DNA of 64,000 nucleotides. It comes from Rhodocollybia butyracea (lineage: Eukaryota; Basidiomycota; Agaricomycetes; Agaricales; Omphalotaceae). The stretch covers positions 186,001 to 250,000 of the forward strand of contig JADNRY010000018.1 of assembly GCA_015501585.1 (NCBI GenBank), written 5' to 3'. Position numbers and translations under genes: made by a program. This document shows, piece by piece, positions 33,176 through 45,300 of this stretch. Positions within the stretch are counted from its first letter, which is position 1. Each line of letters begins with the position of its first letter. The notes below the pieces were generated by a model. It made no database searches. It had not been told where the DNA came from and saw nothing but the letters and a program-made list of their open reading frames with translations.

Positions 33176-35357
33176 TCATAATTTCGAATTTACTTTCCCC
33201 TTCGCGTCAAACCGCTCACGAAGAACCCTTCGTAGCGTCTTCCCTGTGGGGGACTTGGGTATCTAACGTCGGACAAGTGAGCTCCATGGAAAGAATGCGT
33301 AGTTATAGGTCACCTACCTCGTCAATAACCTCAATTCCGCCCCGCAGCCATTTGTACTTGCTTAATCGTTCCTTATGCCAAGCATCGAGCTCCGAAATGA
33401 CCTCCTGAGCTCCTAGCTCTTTGCCAGTAGCACTAAGCACGATCCACGCGCGAGGAATATGCTCGTCTTCGGTTCTTCCACCTTTTATTCCTGCAACCGA
33501 AACATCGACTATTAATTTCTTGGGATGGGCGAGAAGGCAGTCTTCGATCTCTGTAGGCGATACTTGACTCCCCGAAACTTTGAGCGTATCCTAGATGAAT
33601 GAGCGTTCAATACAAAATTCACGATCGCCAACGTAATTGCTCACCTTGTTACGGTCTGAAAAGCTTTCAGCGGTTCCGAAGTTAATACATACATCGGTAA
33701 AGCATTCGAGGATGGACGTACAAGAAATATCCGTTCTTATCTGCCCAAAACCTATCCCCAGTTCTCAGCCATCCGTCGGATAGGAATGCCTCCTCTGTAG
33801 CTTTCTTGTTATTCCAGTAGCCTTTGGTCAGGTTTCGCCCAAAGAGTTGAAGTTCACCAGGTTCACCTGGTTTAGCAAGCGTTCCGTCATCTTTCATGAT
33901 CCTAGCTTTCTGCCCTGGGTATAGGACACCAGTCGGATGTGGTACTTCGGGAGCAGGAAGTTTACCACCCAAGATACCAGGGAAGGGCGTGGCCATGCTG
34001 GCCATTGGTGCTTCTGATAGGCCATACCCTGTAGGAAAATTAATTTAACGCCTGTGCTTCTGTGGTCAAAACACGCGGCTCATACCTGGCAAGAATATCG
34101 CGTCTGGAGAGATAAGCGACGACAACTTTTCCGCGAATGCCGGTGGCAGATAAGCTGCACCACACGATACTGCCTGTATGGTCTTCAAGTCATCAGCTTG
34201 GATTCCAGGATAGTTGAGGATCTGGTGTACGACGGATGGAATCAAAGGTATGCTTGTGATGTGATACCTAGTGAAAGGTCAAGTTTAAAAGCACACGAGA
34301 GAGTGAGAACTAGCTCACTGTTTGATGGCTTTTATGCCTTCAGCAACGTTCCACTTGGACATAATTACACATGTCTGGGGTGCACTGAACGCCCGGAAAA
34401 AAGTGACATATACACCGTAGCTGTGGTGGAAAGGAAGGAAGACGAGAACAGTTGGAATACCCTCGGGCGTGCTCAAGGGTTTGGGCTGTGAATGAACATT
34501 GTGTGAGATAACATGGTTGATTTAATTTAACGAAAATTTAGTGACCTGCTGAACTTCCAATAACGCCTGGTTGACAACGTCGACTTGCAAGGTGGCAAAC
34601 ATAATATTTCCGTGCGTGACCATAACAGCTGTGAATGTTTTACGAATTAGTATCAGGAGTAGACGTCTATGGCAGTTTACGAACCTTTGGGTAATCCTGT
34701 AGTGCCACTCGAGGCGGCTAGATATGCCAGCTCGTCATGCCTTGTGCGACGAATGGGAACCTTTGGGGATCCATTCTTCCTTACGTGGTCAATGAGGTCC
34801 GGGAAGCTCTTGCGACGCTTATCTTGTCCGTCTAGCAGATAGATTTTGTCCGGAGATAAGCCTCCCTGTTTGCAGGCAGCAAGAGCTCGAGGGAACAAGC
34901 TCTTGGAGACAAATAGATGAGAGATGGTACAGAGCTTAAAGGCAGACGCCAGCTCGAAAGGCGTCGAATAGCCTGATATCAACGCGAACACCACCTTGTT
35001 TCCCAAGAGGGAGTAGGCAAGCGTCACATAGTCCTAATAATCATATAACGTCTTGAGATTTGGATAGGTTACGGGGAAGATAAATAAGACACATACGATG
35101 CTATTTTCGCTCACGATACCAACGATATCATTGTCTCCGAGCCCTAGGCCGCCTTGGGATACATCTCCTCCCAACGCAGTGATGCCGTCTTCGACACGTT
35201 TTCTGAATTCGAAGAAGGAGACTTTTTTCCCAGAGTTTGCCTCGATAAAAAGGGTGAAATCCTGCCATTCTTTCTGATCTGGGTGATATAGATAGTGCAA
35301 AACGGCATTCTGGTCAGGAATTGGAGGGGGCTCGGGATAGTGGGAGTCGTATATCAT
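33176..35357 (-). CDS. Acyl-CoA ligase, 4-coumarate:CoA ligase-like, peroxisomal
   Basis: Minus-strand gene of about nine exons from ATG 35357 to TGA 33178-33176. The AMP-binding core motifs are present: LAASSGTTGLPK with VMVTHGN (ATP loop), FLPFHHSYGVY, GYGLSEAPMAS, GYWNNKKATEEAFLSDGW with LRTGD, and IPKSPTGKTLRR carrying the catalytic lysine. These enzymes adenylate a carboxylic acid and transfer it to CoA. The last three residues are SKL, the canonical type 1 peroxisomal targeting signal, so a role in peroxisomal activation of a fatty, aromatic or dicarboxylic acid is likely; the substrate is open. An 11-base exon (ACCGTAACAAG, 33656-33646) is needed to keep the frame into DTLKVSGSQVSP. 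The intron before it is either unusually short (37 bases, donor gtatgt) or marks a one-base error. Its promoter region faces the divergent IWS1 gene 223 bases away. Confidence 0.88.
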
Positions 35358-35580
35358 AACGGTAATTGGTCAAGGCTGGAATTCCTGGGACTCAATATCC
35401 ATGATATGGCATAAGGGTATCCGAAAGCCGGTACCACTGAATTTTGAATAGCCATGGGCGCGTGAGTGAACATCGACGCGATTAAAGTCCGGGAGAAAAG
35501 TTGTTACATACGTTCCGGACCGGTTCACATTTTCAAGCGCTTAAGTCACTGGCGCCCTAAACTCTCCCTCTAACTGGACG

Positions 35581-36918
35581 ATGGCAGTAAGTTTTTTGAA
35601 TTCTAATCTTTCGCAGCTCAATCATTCTCCTAGACGGACACACTTGCTCGTGATATTTTCGGAGGCTCTGACTCTGAACTTTCTTCAGACGACGAAGGTA
35701 GAGCAGCTCTCTGCGTGCTCAAAACTAGCCCTGATCTTTTCATGCAGCGCCAGATCGTCAAGTTGTCCCTGTACCCGACGAGGATGAAGCTTCTGCGGCC
35801 GACTCTGAAGATGATTATCAGGAGAAACCAGTACCCACCAAGAAGAAGGTTGATAAACCGAAACCACGTAGGACTCGAGCTGAAGAAGGCGGTGAAACAA
35901 GGAAACGCAAACGGACAGCAAAGAAGAAAAAGAGCGCGTATGAGGATATTGACTTGAGTGAGCTTCCGCCAGAGCAAGGTTCGTTCATTCTCAGTATATT
36001 TCTTGCTTGACTTCGTATTGATATCACCCAGCCAACAAAATTCGGCTTGACATGCAGATCGAAGCCATTCTCAAGACCAAAAAGTCTTCTCGGCCCAAGA
36101 AGCGCAAGAACAACGATGAAGTCCTGGATTCTTTCGCTGACGACGAAGTTGCCCGACTACGGGAGACGATGAACAATGCAGCTGAGGAAGACATCAAGGC
36201 TAATCAAGAGAAACTGCCTGCTTTAGCCAAACTGCGCTTCTTGAATGAAGCCATGGAAACTTTGAGAAAGTATGTTTGTTTTTGGTATGCTTTATTCTTC
36301 ATGGTTAACAAACGACCGTTCACAGAGCTTCTCTCGCACAATCTATCATCGACAATAACCTCCTGGACGCAGTCAAACGTTGGCTGGAACCTCTTCCAGA
36401 TCGTTCCCTCCCTGCTCTTAACATCCAACGCGAACTCTTCATTACACTTCGGAAAATGGAGTTTATCGACTCTTCCGTGCTCAAAGAATCCGGTCTCGGG
36501 CCCTTGGTCTTATTCTACACAAAGTGTGTGCGCGTTACGCCAGACGTCAAGCGCGTGGCCAACGAACTGGTTAGCGCTTGGAGTCGTCCTATCATCAAAC
36601 GCAGTGCTTCGTATCGTGATCGCGTGGTACCGGTGAACAGCATGGACGTCGACAACGACTCGCAGACGCAGTCGCAGTCACAGTACAGGCCAGAAAGGCT
36701 CAATGCTATACTGGCAAGGGCAAGGGAGGAGGATAAGCACAGGGTACGGAAAAAATGCGGTCAGTATACCGCAGAGCTCCATTGGGACGTATACCATTGC
36801 ACCGAGGAACAACGCGGGTCTTTCCAAAACTAATCCTAGTGTGGACAACGATATCGAGAGACGGAAGAAGAATGCAGAGAGGTTAAGAAGCTTGACGAGG
36901 AAGGTTACGGGAAAATGA
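35581..36918 (+). CDS. IWS1: Transcription elongation factor Iws1/Spn1
   Basis: Exons 35581-35586 (only ATGGCA), 35634-35697, 35748-35978, 36032-36269 and 36326-36918. The N-terminal half is acidic then very basic ([40 protein letters not shown]). The TFIIS N-terminal (LW) domain follows: [79 protein letters not shown] and [20 protein letters not shown]. Iws1 binds Spt6 and RNA polymerase II and couples elongation to chromatin and mRNA export. Near the C-terminus a run of six A (36750-36755) throws the frame: as written, translation ends at 36833 with an unrelated tail. With one A fewer, the conserved [20 protein letters not shown] tail reads on to 36918 (376 residues). The break is probably a sequencing indel. 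A six-base first coding exon is unusual but the donor gtaagt is strong. Confidence 0.93.
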
Positions 36919-37251
36919 TTATTCGTTTACTATATTCATATTCGTCTTGCATAGGTATGGTTTCCTTTGTAGCTCTATTGTAATGTAATTATTTACTATC
37001 TTGACTTACGCGAAGAGTTAGCAAAGTAGTATACGCGGGGTGACTAACCGTTTACGACCCAGAATTGCGCCGAACCTCTCCAGTACCCAAAAGCAGAAGG
37101 CTCACAGAGCTGATCGACCGTGACCCTGGCCCCAACACCGTGAAGAAAGCCAGTCTCAACCTGTCTCAACATACGTTGTACTCTTCCCTTTCCGAATGCG
37201 GATCGGAACGGAAGGCCGGAGACATGGGCGCTTGTATAATAGTGGCCTTCT
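36919..37251. other. Short intergenic interval
   Basis: 333 bases between the IWS1 stop and the next start. AT-rich 3' flank then promoter; no motif beyond that. Confidence 0.4.
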
Positions 37252-38327
37252 ATGTTTCTTCAACGACCCAATATCCGAATTAACGCAACTGGCCCTCTGA
37301 ATTTTCGATGCACATATTCGTCCGTGTCCAAAGCAGAGGATCCGTTCTGGTTGCCCAAAGAACGTATATCAAAAATCCCAAACGATGTGAAACAACTGAA
37401 CTAACGTTTTTGCTAATTCTAAACAGTATAAAATCTCGAAAGACCTATCAACGCTGGATCCCAAACGGCTTGTCGCGTCGGATTTTATTGACATCTCACG
37501 AAAAAAAGGCTTTCTGGTACGCTACCGAGACGTCTCCGTCATACTTCGCCAGTATATGAGAGCAACACCGACAGCGCTGACGGCGTTTCCCAACAAAACT
37601 CATGGATACCTGTATTTGGCGCGGGCGCCAGCAACCCATCCGGGTTCCGCGAGCCTACGGTTCCGAATCTGCGATGAAACTTTATCTCCTGACGAATCGT
37701 TCGCCAAAGGCAGGGATCTCCTTTGGCCGAAAGGAAATCCGTGGGAGCTGAACCTGCTGCAGCTCTTGACCTCGTCGTACGCTGTGCACATTCGGGAGGG
37801 CCTGGTTGATGATGGGGTCATATCTCCAGAAGTCTTGCAGCAGGTTGATAAATTCATAGAGGACTGCACACCAAGAGCGCGCGCGTCTTTCGGGACGTGC
37901 CCTCATATATTTTCGTTTAGACAGCCATTCAGCGTTTCGATGGGCGGCCAAAAGACTACCAATGTTGCGTTTGTCGACTTGGACGCGCGGAGTGTTTTAA
38001 GGATTCAGGCGCAGACTTTCATAACGAAAGGTGAAGTTTTTTTTTTTTTCGTTTTACCGCGATCTGAGTTGTTTCTGAATGCATCGTTCAGAACCCACGG
38101 ATACTGTGCACATGGGGACTGTGTGCTTGGACTATAATCCACAGGCGTATTTTGTCCGGGATCGCATAGTGTTGAGGGTTTTGGAAATACCGAAGGAACT
38201 GCGGGGCAACACACGGGTTGGCGAGGGCGATTTCGTACCGTTCAAGTATCACCGGAATGCTGTCCTTCCTTTCATCGCCCTGCCATGGGAAGCCCTGGTG
38301 CGACAGTCAATACCCCCGAAACTATAA
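37252..38327 (+). CDS. Hypothetical protein, possible mitochondrial import sequence
   Basis: Three exons, 37252-37386, 37427-38030 and 38092-38327, give 324 residues with clean GT-AG junctions (introns 40 and 61 bases). The N-terminus MFLQRPNIRINATGPLNFRC has Arg and hydrophobic residues without acids, as in a mitochondrial presequence. Beyond it, KISKDLSTLDPKRLVASDFI and ISRKKGFLVRYRDVSVILRQ suggest a globular start, then KGNPWELNLLQLLTSSYAVH, FGTCPHIFSFRQPFSVSMGG and a C-terminal VRDRIVLRVLEIPKELRGNT. I do not recognise the family; no membrane segment is evident. It follows IWS1 head-to-tail with a 333-base gap. Confidence 0.65.
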
Positions 38328-39189
38328 CGAAGGATCCCACCTTCCGTTATCCTTTATCCTACTTCCTGCTCCTCAGCGTTGCCGATTTTGCTCTACTGAT
38401 CTCAAAGCCTCCTTTTGGCTATTCTCACCCCTCGGGCATACGGACACAGCAGTTCTGTGAATGGGATTTTGGAATGGTGAGTTATTTATTGGCATTCGAT
38501 CTTCGCAAGCCGAGCTCTATATCCTGCGTTTCCGTGATACCCATCCTTGGACTTCCTCCCTATCATCCCACACCGGAGTTTCATAACCTCTCCTACCTCT
38601 CCTTTCACTTCTGTATAGCGATGCTGAGCAGAGTTGGGGTGTCACGAGTGGCTAGCTAGCTATCACTCCCCTTCCCACACTAGTAGTAGCAAGCATCGAA
38701 TGCAAGTAGGGCATCGTCGTGGCTCTAGACTGTGATCCACGACCATCTTTCCCGTTCTCGTCATCCAGTGTGAGAGGATAGTGGACCTAATTCTAATGCT
38801 CTTATCCCACTGTCTCACTGGGAAATAATTACATTCTCTCTACGTCCTCTTGCAGGCTGAAATGTAGAAGTTATCCCGTAGTTTGCGCAATGCTGTATCT
38901 TGTATGGACTCTCACACAAAAAAGAATGGCGCTTAGCACCTTGCATCTATATCATATCTCCCTCCACTGTCCACATCTGGCGACGCTATTCAGCTCACCA
39001 TCGTCGATCTATCTCATAACGCTCTCGAGGCGCATCCAGAAGTGTCTTCTTGACGAGTTTGACTGTTCAATGTATCGCAGAAAGCCTTTTGCTTCGAGTT
39101 TTTACATTACAATACTATTGTTTTGTCGATTTGCAGAACCAACGCTATCATCATATGAGCTTCAAGCTTCAAGATTTCAGATTTCACGA
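38328..39189. other. No recognisable gene
   Basis: Short frames at 38285-38659 and 38890-39195 show no known motif. The region may include the lost upstream part of the TPR gene that follows, but no upstream domain (NB-ARC, patatin or similar) can be read. Confidence 0.35.
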
Positions 39190-41706
39190 CTTTAGGAAGG
39201 GGGAAAGGATTGGGCACGGAGGTGGTTCGGGCCTGCACGGCTTGGAAAGCAGCATCCTACCACGGTGACTTTGATGTCCAACCTTGCATCTGCGTATTAC
39301 AGTATGGGGAAATACAGCGACGTGGAGGCGTTGGGCAGCAAGGTGATGCGCATCCGGAAAATGGTTCTTCTTGGGGAGCAGCATCTTGGCACTTTGATTT
39401 TGATGGCCAATCTTGCTGAGACGTATTTGTGTTAGAGACTGACTCGGTAGAGTATTGACTGAGCATGGACATATTTGGCTCACTTATGTAGCGCCCTGGG
39501 CCGAAGCGAACCCCTATCGTTGTTCTCTTTGTACCAGGTATGTACCAACTGGACTGGTACATTATATAGTTCTCTTATCAATCATTGTTCTCTTTGTACC
39601 AGCTGCACTTGAGTTCTGATAATTCGCATATGGGGAGATATCAAGGTAATATCACTCTGGTACAGAGAGAGAGACGATAGGTTTGTTAGTCCATGTAATA
39701 CAATCAATGTTAATGATATACAAGTCCACATACTTGGTAGAGAGAGAGAGACGATAGGGGCTCCTCTCTGACCAGGAAGGTAATATTAACTGAAACGGGT
39801 AATCAACCCTTATTTGGCTACGGCGCTAAGTCATTGCTCAACAGGAGATACAATGATGCTGAAGTGGTGGGCAAGGAGGTGGTGCAAAAGTACAAAAAGC
39901 TGTTTGGAGAGAGACGAGATGCATACGATGGCTTCTATGTCTAACCTTGCCCTCTGCTTATTCTAAATTTCTAACATGGGGAGATATGGCGAGGCTGAGG
40001 AATTGGGGGGACGCGGTGGTGCAGACTCGCAAGACTCGGAGTGTGCTGGGGCAGACACATCCCGACACGTTTGGCTTCCATGTCCAATCTGGCGCTTAGG
40101 TACCCGCATATGGGGAGGTATGATAAAGCGGAGGCGTTGGGAAAGGAGGTGGTCTGGATCTATACAGCGGTGCTTGGCGAGCTGCTATCCGAACACTTTG
40201 AGTTGCATGTCCAACCTTGCGGATATGGATTCCCATGTGGGGAGACTCTATCGTGGAGCTGAGGCGTTGGGGAGTGAAGTATTGCAGATGCGCAAGAGTG
40301 TTCTTGGGGAGCAGCATCCTGCGACTTTGAGTCTGTGACTTTGATGTCCAATCTTGTGTATGCGTGTTGCCAGATGGGGAGGTATGATGATGCTGAGGTG
40401 TTGGGAAGGGAGGTAGTACGGAACCAAGAGATAGGCCTTGGGGCACGGCATCCGAAAACTTTGACTTTGATGTGTGATCTTGCTGACACGTATGTTCGGG
40501 TTGGGAGATATAAAGAAGCTGAGGTATTGGGAAGTGATGTTCTGCAAGTCTGCGAGGCAGTGCTTGGAAGTTGGAACGCAGCATCCTGACACTTTGACTT
40601 TTATGTCCAGCCTGGCGCTTGTATATTCCCCACGAGAGGAGGTACGATGAAGCTCTAGCGTTGGGAAACGAGGTGGTTCAGATGCGCAAAACTGTGCTCG
40701 GGCTACGACACCCCGACACGCTGGGCTCGATGGCGAATCTCGCCCTCGTGTATTGCCGTTTGGACCAATATGGTGAAGCGGAGGACCAGGGAGGTATTGG
40801 GAGGTGAGGTGGTGCGGGGCAAGAGGTATGTGCTTGGAGAGCAGCATCCCGACATTTTGGTCTCGCTGGGTAACCTCGCGTTTATGTATTTGAGCATGGG
40901 GAGATACGGAGAGGCTGAAGCTCTGGAGACAGCGGTGGTGCGGATCTGCAGAGCTGTGCTTGGGGAGCAGCATCCCAGCATGTTGAGTTGCATGTGCGAT
41001 CTGGCTTGCATGTACTTGTATCTGGGGAGATACGGTGCAGCTGAGATGTTGGGAAAGGAGGTGGTGCGGCTCCGCAGAAGTGTGCTTGGGCATGGCCCAC
41101 GGGATCCTGGGACTTTGGGTTCCGTGTGCAGTCTTGTGGACATGTATATCTGGATGGAGAGATATGGTGAAGCTGGAGTGTTGGGGAAGGAGGCGTTGGA
41201 GATTTGTAGAGCTGTTTTTGGGGAGCAGCATGCTAGGACTGTGGCGTTTATGGCTGGCGTTGCACTTGCGTGTTTGCACCAGGGCGAATACGGTGATGCG
41301 GCGGTTCTGGGGGAGCAGGTGGTAGAGATTCATGTGAGGGTTCTGGGAAATCGAAAACGGTAGCTTCTGTGTCTGATCTTGCTGATATTCTCGTATGGAT
41401 TCTCGTATGGGGAGATATAATGAAGCGCGCGCATTGGAAAAGGGGGTACCGTTACTAGGAGATCAAAAGATACTTGTTCCTGATAATCCTGAAACGAGTC
41501 TGTCCCCTGTCTTCCCCCGCTACTATGAAGCCACTTTGCAGACATGGATTGCTCAAGTTTTTGGGAAAAAGGTAACAGGAATTGGCACGGCTGTCCCTGC
41601 AGCACAGCTATCTGCAAGTGGACAGATAAGCGTTGATAAAAGCTGGATGCTTTTGCTTCTGGCAGCTGTCGCAGTTGCTGTTTTATACTTTATGATATTG
41701 TGGTAG
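39190..41706 (+). pseudogene. Kinesin-light-chain-like TPR array with C-terminal membrane anchor, broken
   Basis: About sixteen 126-base units, each encoding a 42-residue TPR of the form GRYxEAExLGxEVVxxRxxVLGxxHPxTLxSMxNLAxxY. Examples: GRYGEAEALETAVVRICRAV near 40910 and YDEALALGNEVVQMRKTVLG near 40650. The frame changes repeatedly; the longest continuous part is 40770-41363. A solo LTR (39430-39621) and further foreign sequence up to about 39836 interrupt it. The last segment ends in a hydrophobic helix, WMLLLLAAVAVAVLYFMILW, just before the stop at 41706. In related fungal proteins such TPRs follow NB-ARC or patatin domains; none is found here. Frame breaks may be partly assembly indels, but the LTR insertion is real decay. 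Confidence 0.75.
39430..39621 (+). repeat. Solo LTR related to the copia element
   Basis: Begins TGTTAGAGACTGACTC and ends GAGTTCTGATA; it shares the GTAGAGTATTGAC start block, the CCTATCGTTGTTCTCTTTGT block and the inner TTCTCTTTGTACCAG repeat with the LTRs at 14597 and 26107 but is clearly diverged. Flanks ATTTG (39425-39429) and ATTCG (39622-39626) are probably a target duplication with one change. Sits inside a TPR unit. Confidence 0.82.
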
Positions 41707-42331
41707 TATCTGTTGGGACACAATTGGAATGTATGTTGAATGTAACGCGGGTGCAAGGATTTAGGACGAGCGGCCGAGGGTTGAAAACTAAAAAAATTTG
41801 GATCGTGATATAAACATAAACAAGACTAGATTTATCTCGGAGAGCACGCCTTCAACAGTGAGCGTCAAATTATACGGGGGGCAGGAAGTGCAAGTCGTAA
41901 CGCGGAAGGTCTGGGGCCACTGGATGGGTGGATATCTGTGAACAGGTACCGCTTAATCAACGCTTAATGGGGCTTATGGAGGTGAAGGAAGGTAAGTTGG
42001 CCTATGCACACTGGGAGGGGCATGGAAGATGTCGATGAGCGGGGTGGCGGATGGTGTAAAAGCATGGTGATGCTTCGGGACTGAGAGTATCAGCGAGACG
42101 TTGCAGGATGAGTTCAGTTGCTTCACCAACAAGAGTACACACCCCGGTCAAGTTATTCAGCGAAAAGGCGACCGGAATAGGTTCCCTGACAGAGTGTAGT
42201 GGCGCAGGATTTTCCTGTTTTGGAAATATCGCTTGAACCCAGATCTTCCTTTTTTGGGAAGCAGGATCGCGTGACATAATCACGTTGTATTTTTTGGGCG
42301 CTAAATTGCAACAACCTTCCGGCTATACTCG
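41707..42331. other. Intergenic with one possible small minus-strand frame
   Basis: A minus-strand frame at 42283-42002 encodes 93 residues (starting MIMSRDPASQKRKIWVQAIF), divergent from the LRR gene with 48 bases between starts. The basic N-terminus looks codon-like, but there is no known motif and it could be chance. Nothing else noted. Confidence 0.3.
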
Positions 42332-45300
42332 ATGTCGCGTATTCCTCGTTCGCAGCCCCGTTCGAACACTAAAACACCGACGGCAGCTCCTGCTTCACCG
42401 ACGAAAACGGCTCTTGCCTCTGGGTCCCGGTCTGCTGTGGGCCTGAGTCCTGGTCCTGGTACGCGGACACGGACGATTTCGAGTCGATCCAACACGGCTG
42501 CGACGCCAAAACGGTCTACGACGCCGAATCCAAAGGCTGTAGGTGTAGCTGTAAGCAGCGGAGAAGACGTGGAGGCGAAACCGGCGCTGAGTATTAAAGA
42601 AGCTATTGCTTTGAAGCGCGCAGAGGCGAAGAAGGCGGCGCAGCAGACAGGAAAGTCGACGAGCGCTGGTTCTTCTGGTTCTTCTGGTTATGGTGCTGCG
42701 GCACCGGTGCGACAGAGGATTCGGGATAACCCGTTTGTGAATGAGGTGGAGGAAGAGCAGGGGGTGGATGCGCTTGGGAGGTCGAGTGTTGCGGAGGTTA
42801 TTGAACGCGGAAGAAGCTCAGGTGGGTCTGAGTATTAGTATACGGGTTTTTTTACTTTTACTAATTGGTTCACAGGCGCTGTAAACCTCTCTGCGCGTTC
42901 GCTGTCCTGTCTTCCACCGTCGCTGTTTGAAGTTCATTTGGGGATTACGCCCGATCCGCTGAAATCTACTACTACAACCAGCGTCGATAATGAAACATTG
43001 CCAGCGAGAAATACGGGAACGAAGGCGTCGAATGCGACGCCGTGGTTCGCTGCACAGGATTTGACGACGTTGAAAGCGTTTACGAATGAGATTGTGGAGA
43101 TTCAGCATGAGATTTCGTTGTTTGGGTCGTTGAAGGTTGTTGATGTGCGTACCCACTCAACTGTCTATTCTTTTGTCTCTTCGTATCTTCGTATACTAAT
43201 GAAACCTTTGAAATCTTTGCCTTTACAGCTCCACGCAAACGCTATAACCGCCCTCCCCTCCTCCTTCGGCGACCTCACCCAACTCACAGTCCTCGATCTC
43301 TCCCAAAATCGCTTAACGGCCCTCCCTGATAACATATGGACCTTTCCGGAACTAACGAGCCTGAATATATCAAACAATCAGCTGCAAGAACTTTCGTTTG
43401 GGAAGCCTTTTAGCTCGTCTTCCACACGCAAAGGTGGCGGAGGAGGTGGTGGATTCTTTGGACCAGTACAGACACGCTCGTCGGTTCCACTGCCGAAACT
43501 CGTCACGCTTAATGCAGCGCATAATAATATCACCGCGGAGGGAATTGACGTCCTGCATTTTCCTGCGTTGCTTGTGAAACTGGATTTGGCGTTTAACCCG
43601 CTTGCGAGGGCGGGTGATTCGGGTAGCGTGATACATAATCTTACGAGGATGGTGAAGTTGCGAGAACTGAGGATGGAGGGTGCGGATATTGGGGATGAGG
43701 CGTTTGAAGAATTAAATGGGAAGCCGTTTGAGCGCTGAAGGTGTTGGATTTGGGAGAGACGAGGGTGACGAAGGAGGGCGTGGTGAGGAGTATACAGGGG
43801 AGGGAACTTCATTTTGATGGTACTCCAACTACAGCTACGGGTGGGGATGACCAGTATGCGGAAGGGGTGCTGAGGGTTGTGGTGGGAAGAAGATCATTCG
43901 GGAACAGTGGGAGATTGAAGCGGAGAGGAGGGCGAGGGAGAGGGGCACGAGAGGACGGGGGGCGGCGGTGGGAGTGGGAGCGAACACAGATAGGGATAGG
44001 GATAGGGATAGGTTCACACTAGGAGAACGACAGGGTACCAGCACCGGTACTGATACTATTACCAAGGCGAAAGCAAAAGTACCGGAACCGAAACGCGCGG
44101 CTGAAACCGCTACCGCCACGACGAAAGAAGCATGGGAGCTGGATGCGGAAGCGGGGTTGCTGACGGAGGGTGGGAGGAGGAGAGCGCGCGCGAAGGCTAT
44201 GGAGGAAGCTGCTCAGGTTTCTGCCGCCTCAAATGCTGCTTCCACCTCCAGCTCCAGCTCCACCTCATCGATATACGCCCAATACTTCACCCGTTCCACA
44301 CAAACACTCACCCTCCCCCCCTCCGCCGCCCGACCCCGCCGAAACAGGGCTTCGGACATGGACGTGCGTTTTCGCTTGTGCATAATCCCTCGAATGCTTC
44401 ACCCTCGAAATCGTCACCTTTACCTATGGGAGGGGCATCAGCATCCGCACACGAACTCGCCCTCCCCATCCCTTCAGTCCCGCTGTACGAGATCTCCCTC
44501 CTGCCGTTCGCGAGTACACTTAAAGTGTTGTGTTTGAAGAGCCGCAGGGCGGATCGGAGCTGGACTGTTCCGGGGGATGGGGGTATGCGGAAGGTCTTTT
44601 TAGTTTACTATCTACTGGACACGCTAGAGCAGATGGGTACGGAAGAGGAGGGGGAGAGAGTCTTTTCTCCAATCTGGAAGAACTCGATCTGGAAGGATGT
44701 AATTTCGCTGATACGGTGCCTGTTTCGTACCTGCCTTCCAAGTCTTCCAAGTCTTCCGAAGATGATGGATCGGGTGGACCAAGTGGGTTGAGTGGACCGA
44801 CCCAGCAAACGCTCCCGCTAATCCCCCTGATAACGTCCCTCTTCCCACACCTCCGCACGCTGAACCTGTCGTATAATCTTCTGACGAGTAGGGCGCTGAC
44901 GAGGGAGGCGCTGGAGGGGGTTGTTCTTCTTTCTAGGGATGATGCAAAAGGCATTAGTGGGAAAGGCCTTAAACACCTGAACCTCCGCGGAAATAAATTG
45001 TCGTCGCTTGATGGGTTCGTTGGGATTGCGGAGGCGCTCAAGTCAGATGAGGGTACGGATGGGAGTAAGGGTAGTGAGGTGAGGTGGTGAGAGTAAGGAA
45101 GGAGATGGATACTAGACGAGCTGGATTTGAGGGACAACGATGTTGATAAATTGCCCCCGGAGATGGGGATGTTCCCGATGGAGGTGTTTTTGGTGGATGG
45201 GAATGCGTGAGTCGTTTTTGTTTTTCTTTTTGGTGCTTTTGTTGGTTTCGTTGGTTTCGGTGGTTTCGGTGGGTTTCGAGGAGGGCCCCTGCTCCTCCGC

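Noticed and set aside
12447..35357. A biosynthetic cluster joining terpene synthase, acetate transporter and CoA ligase
   Set aside because: The genes are 10-20 kb apart, on different strands, separated by unrelated housekeeping genes and transposons.
40248..41333. 361-codon open frame on the minus strand across the TPR region
   Set aside because: It is the antisense of 126-base TPR repeats; repeat composition keeps the opposite strand open. Its translation has no own motif and the plus strand carries clear TPR consensus.
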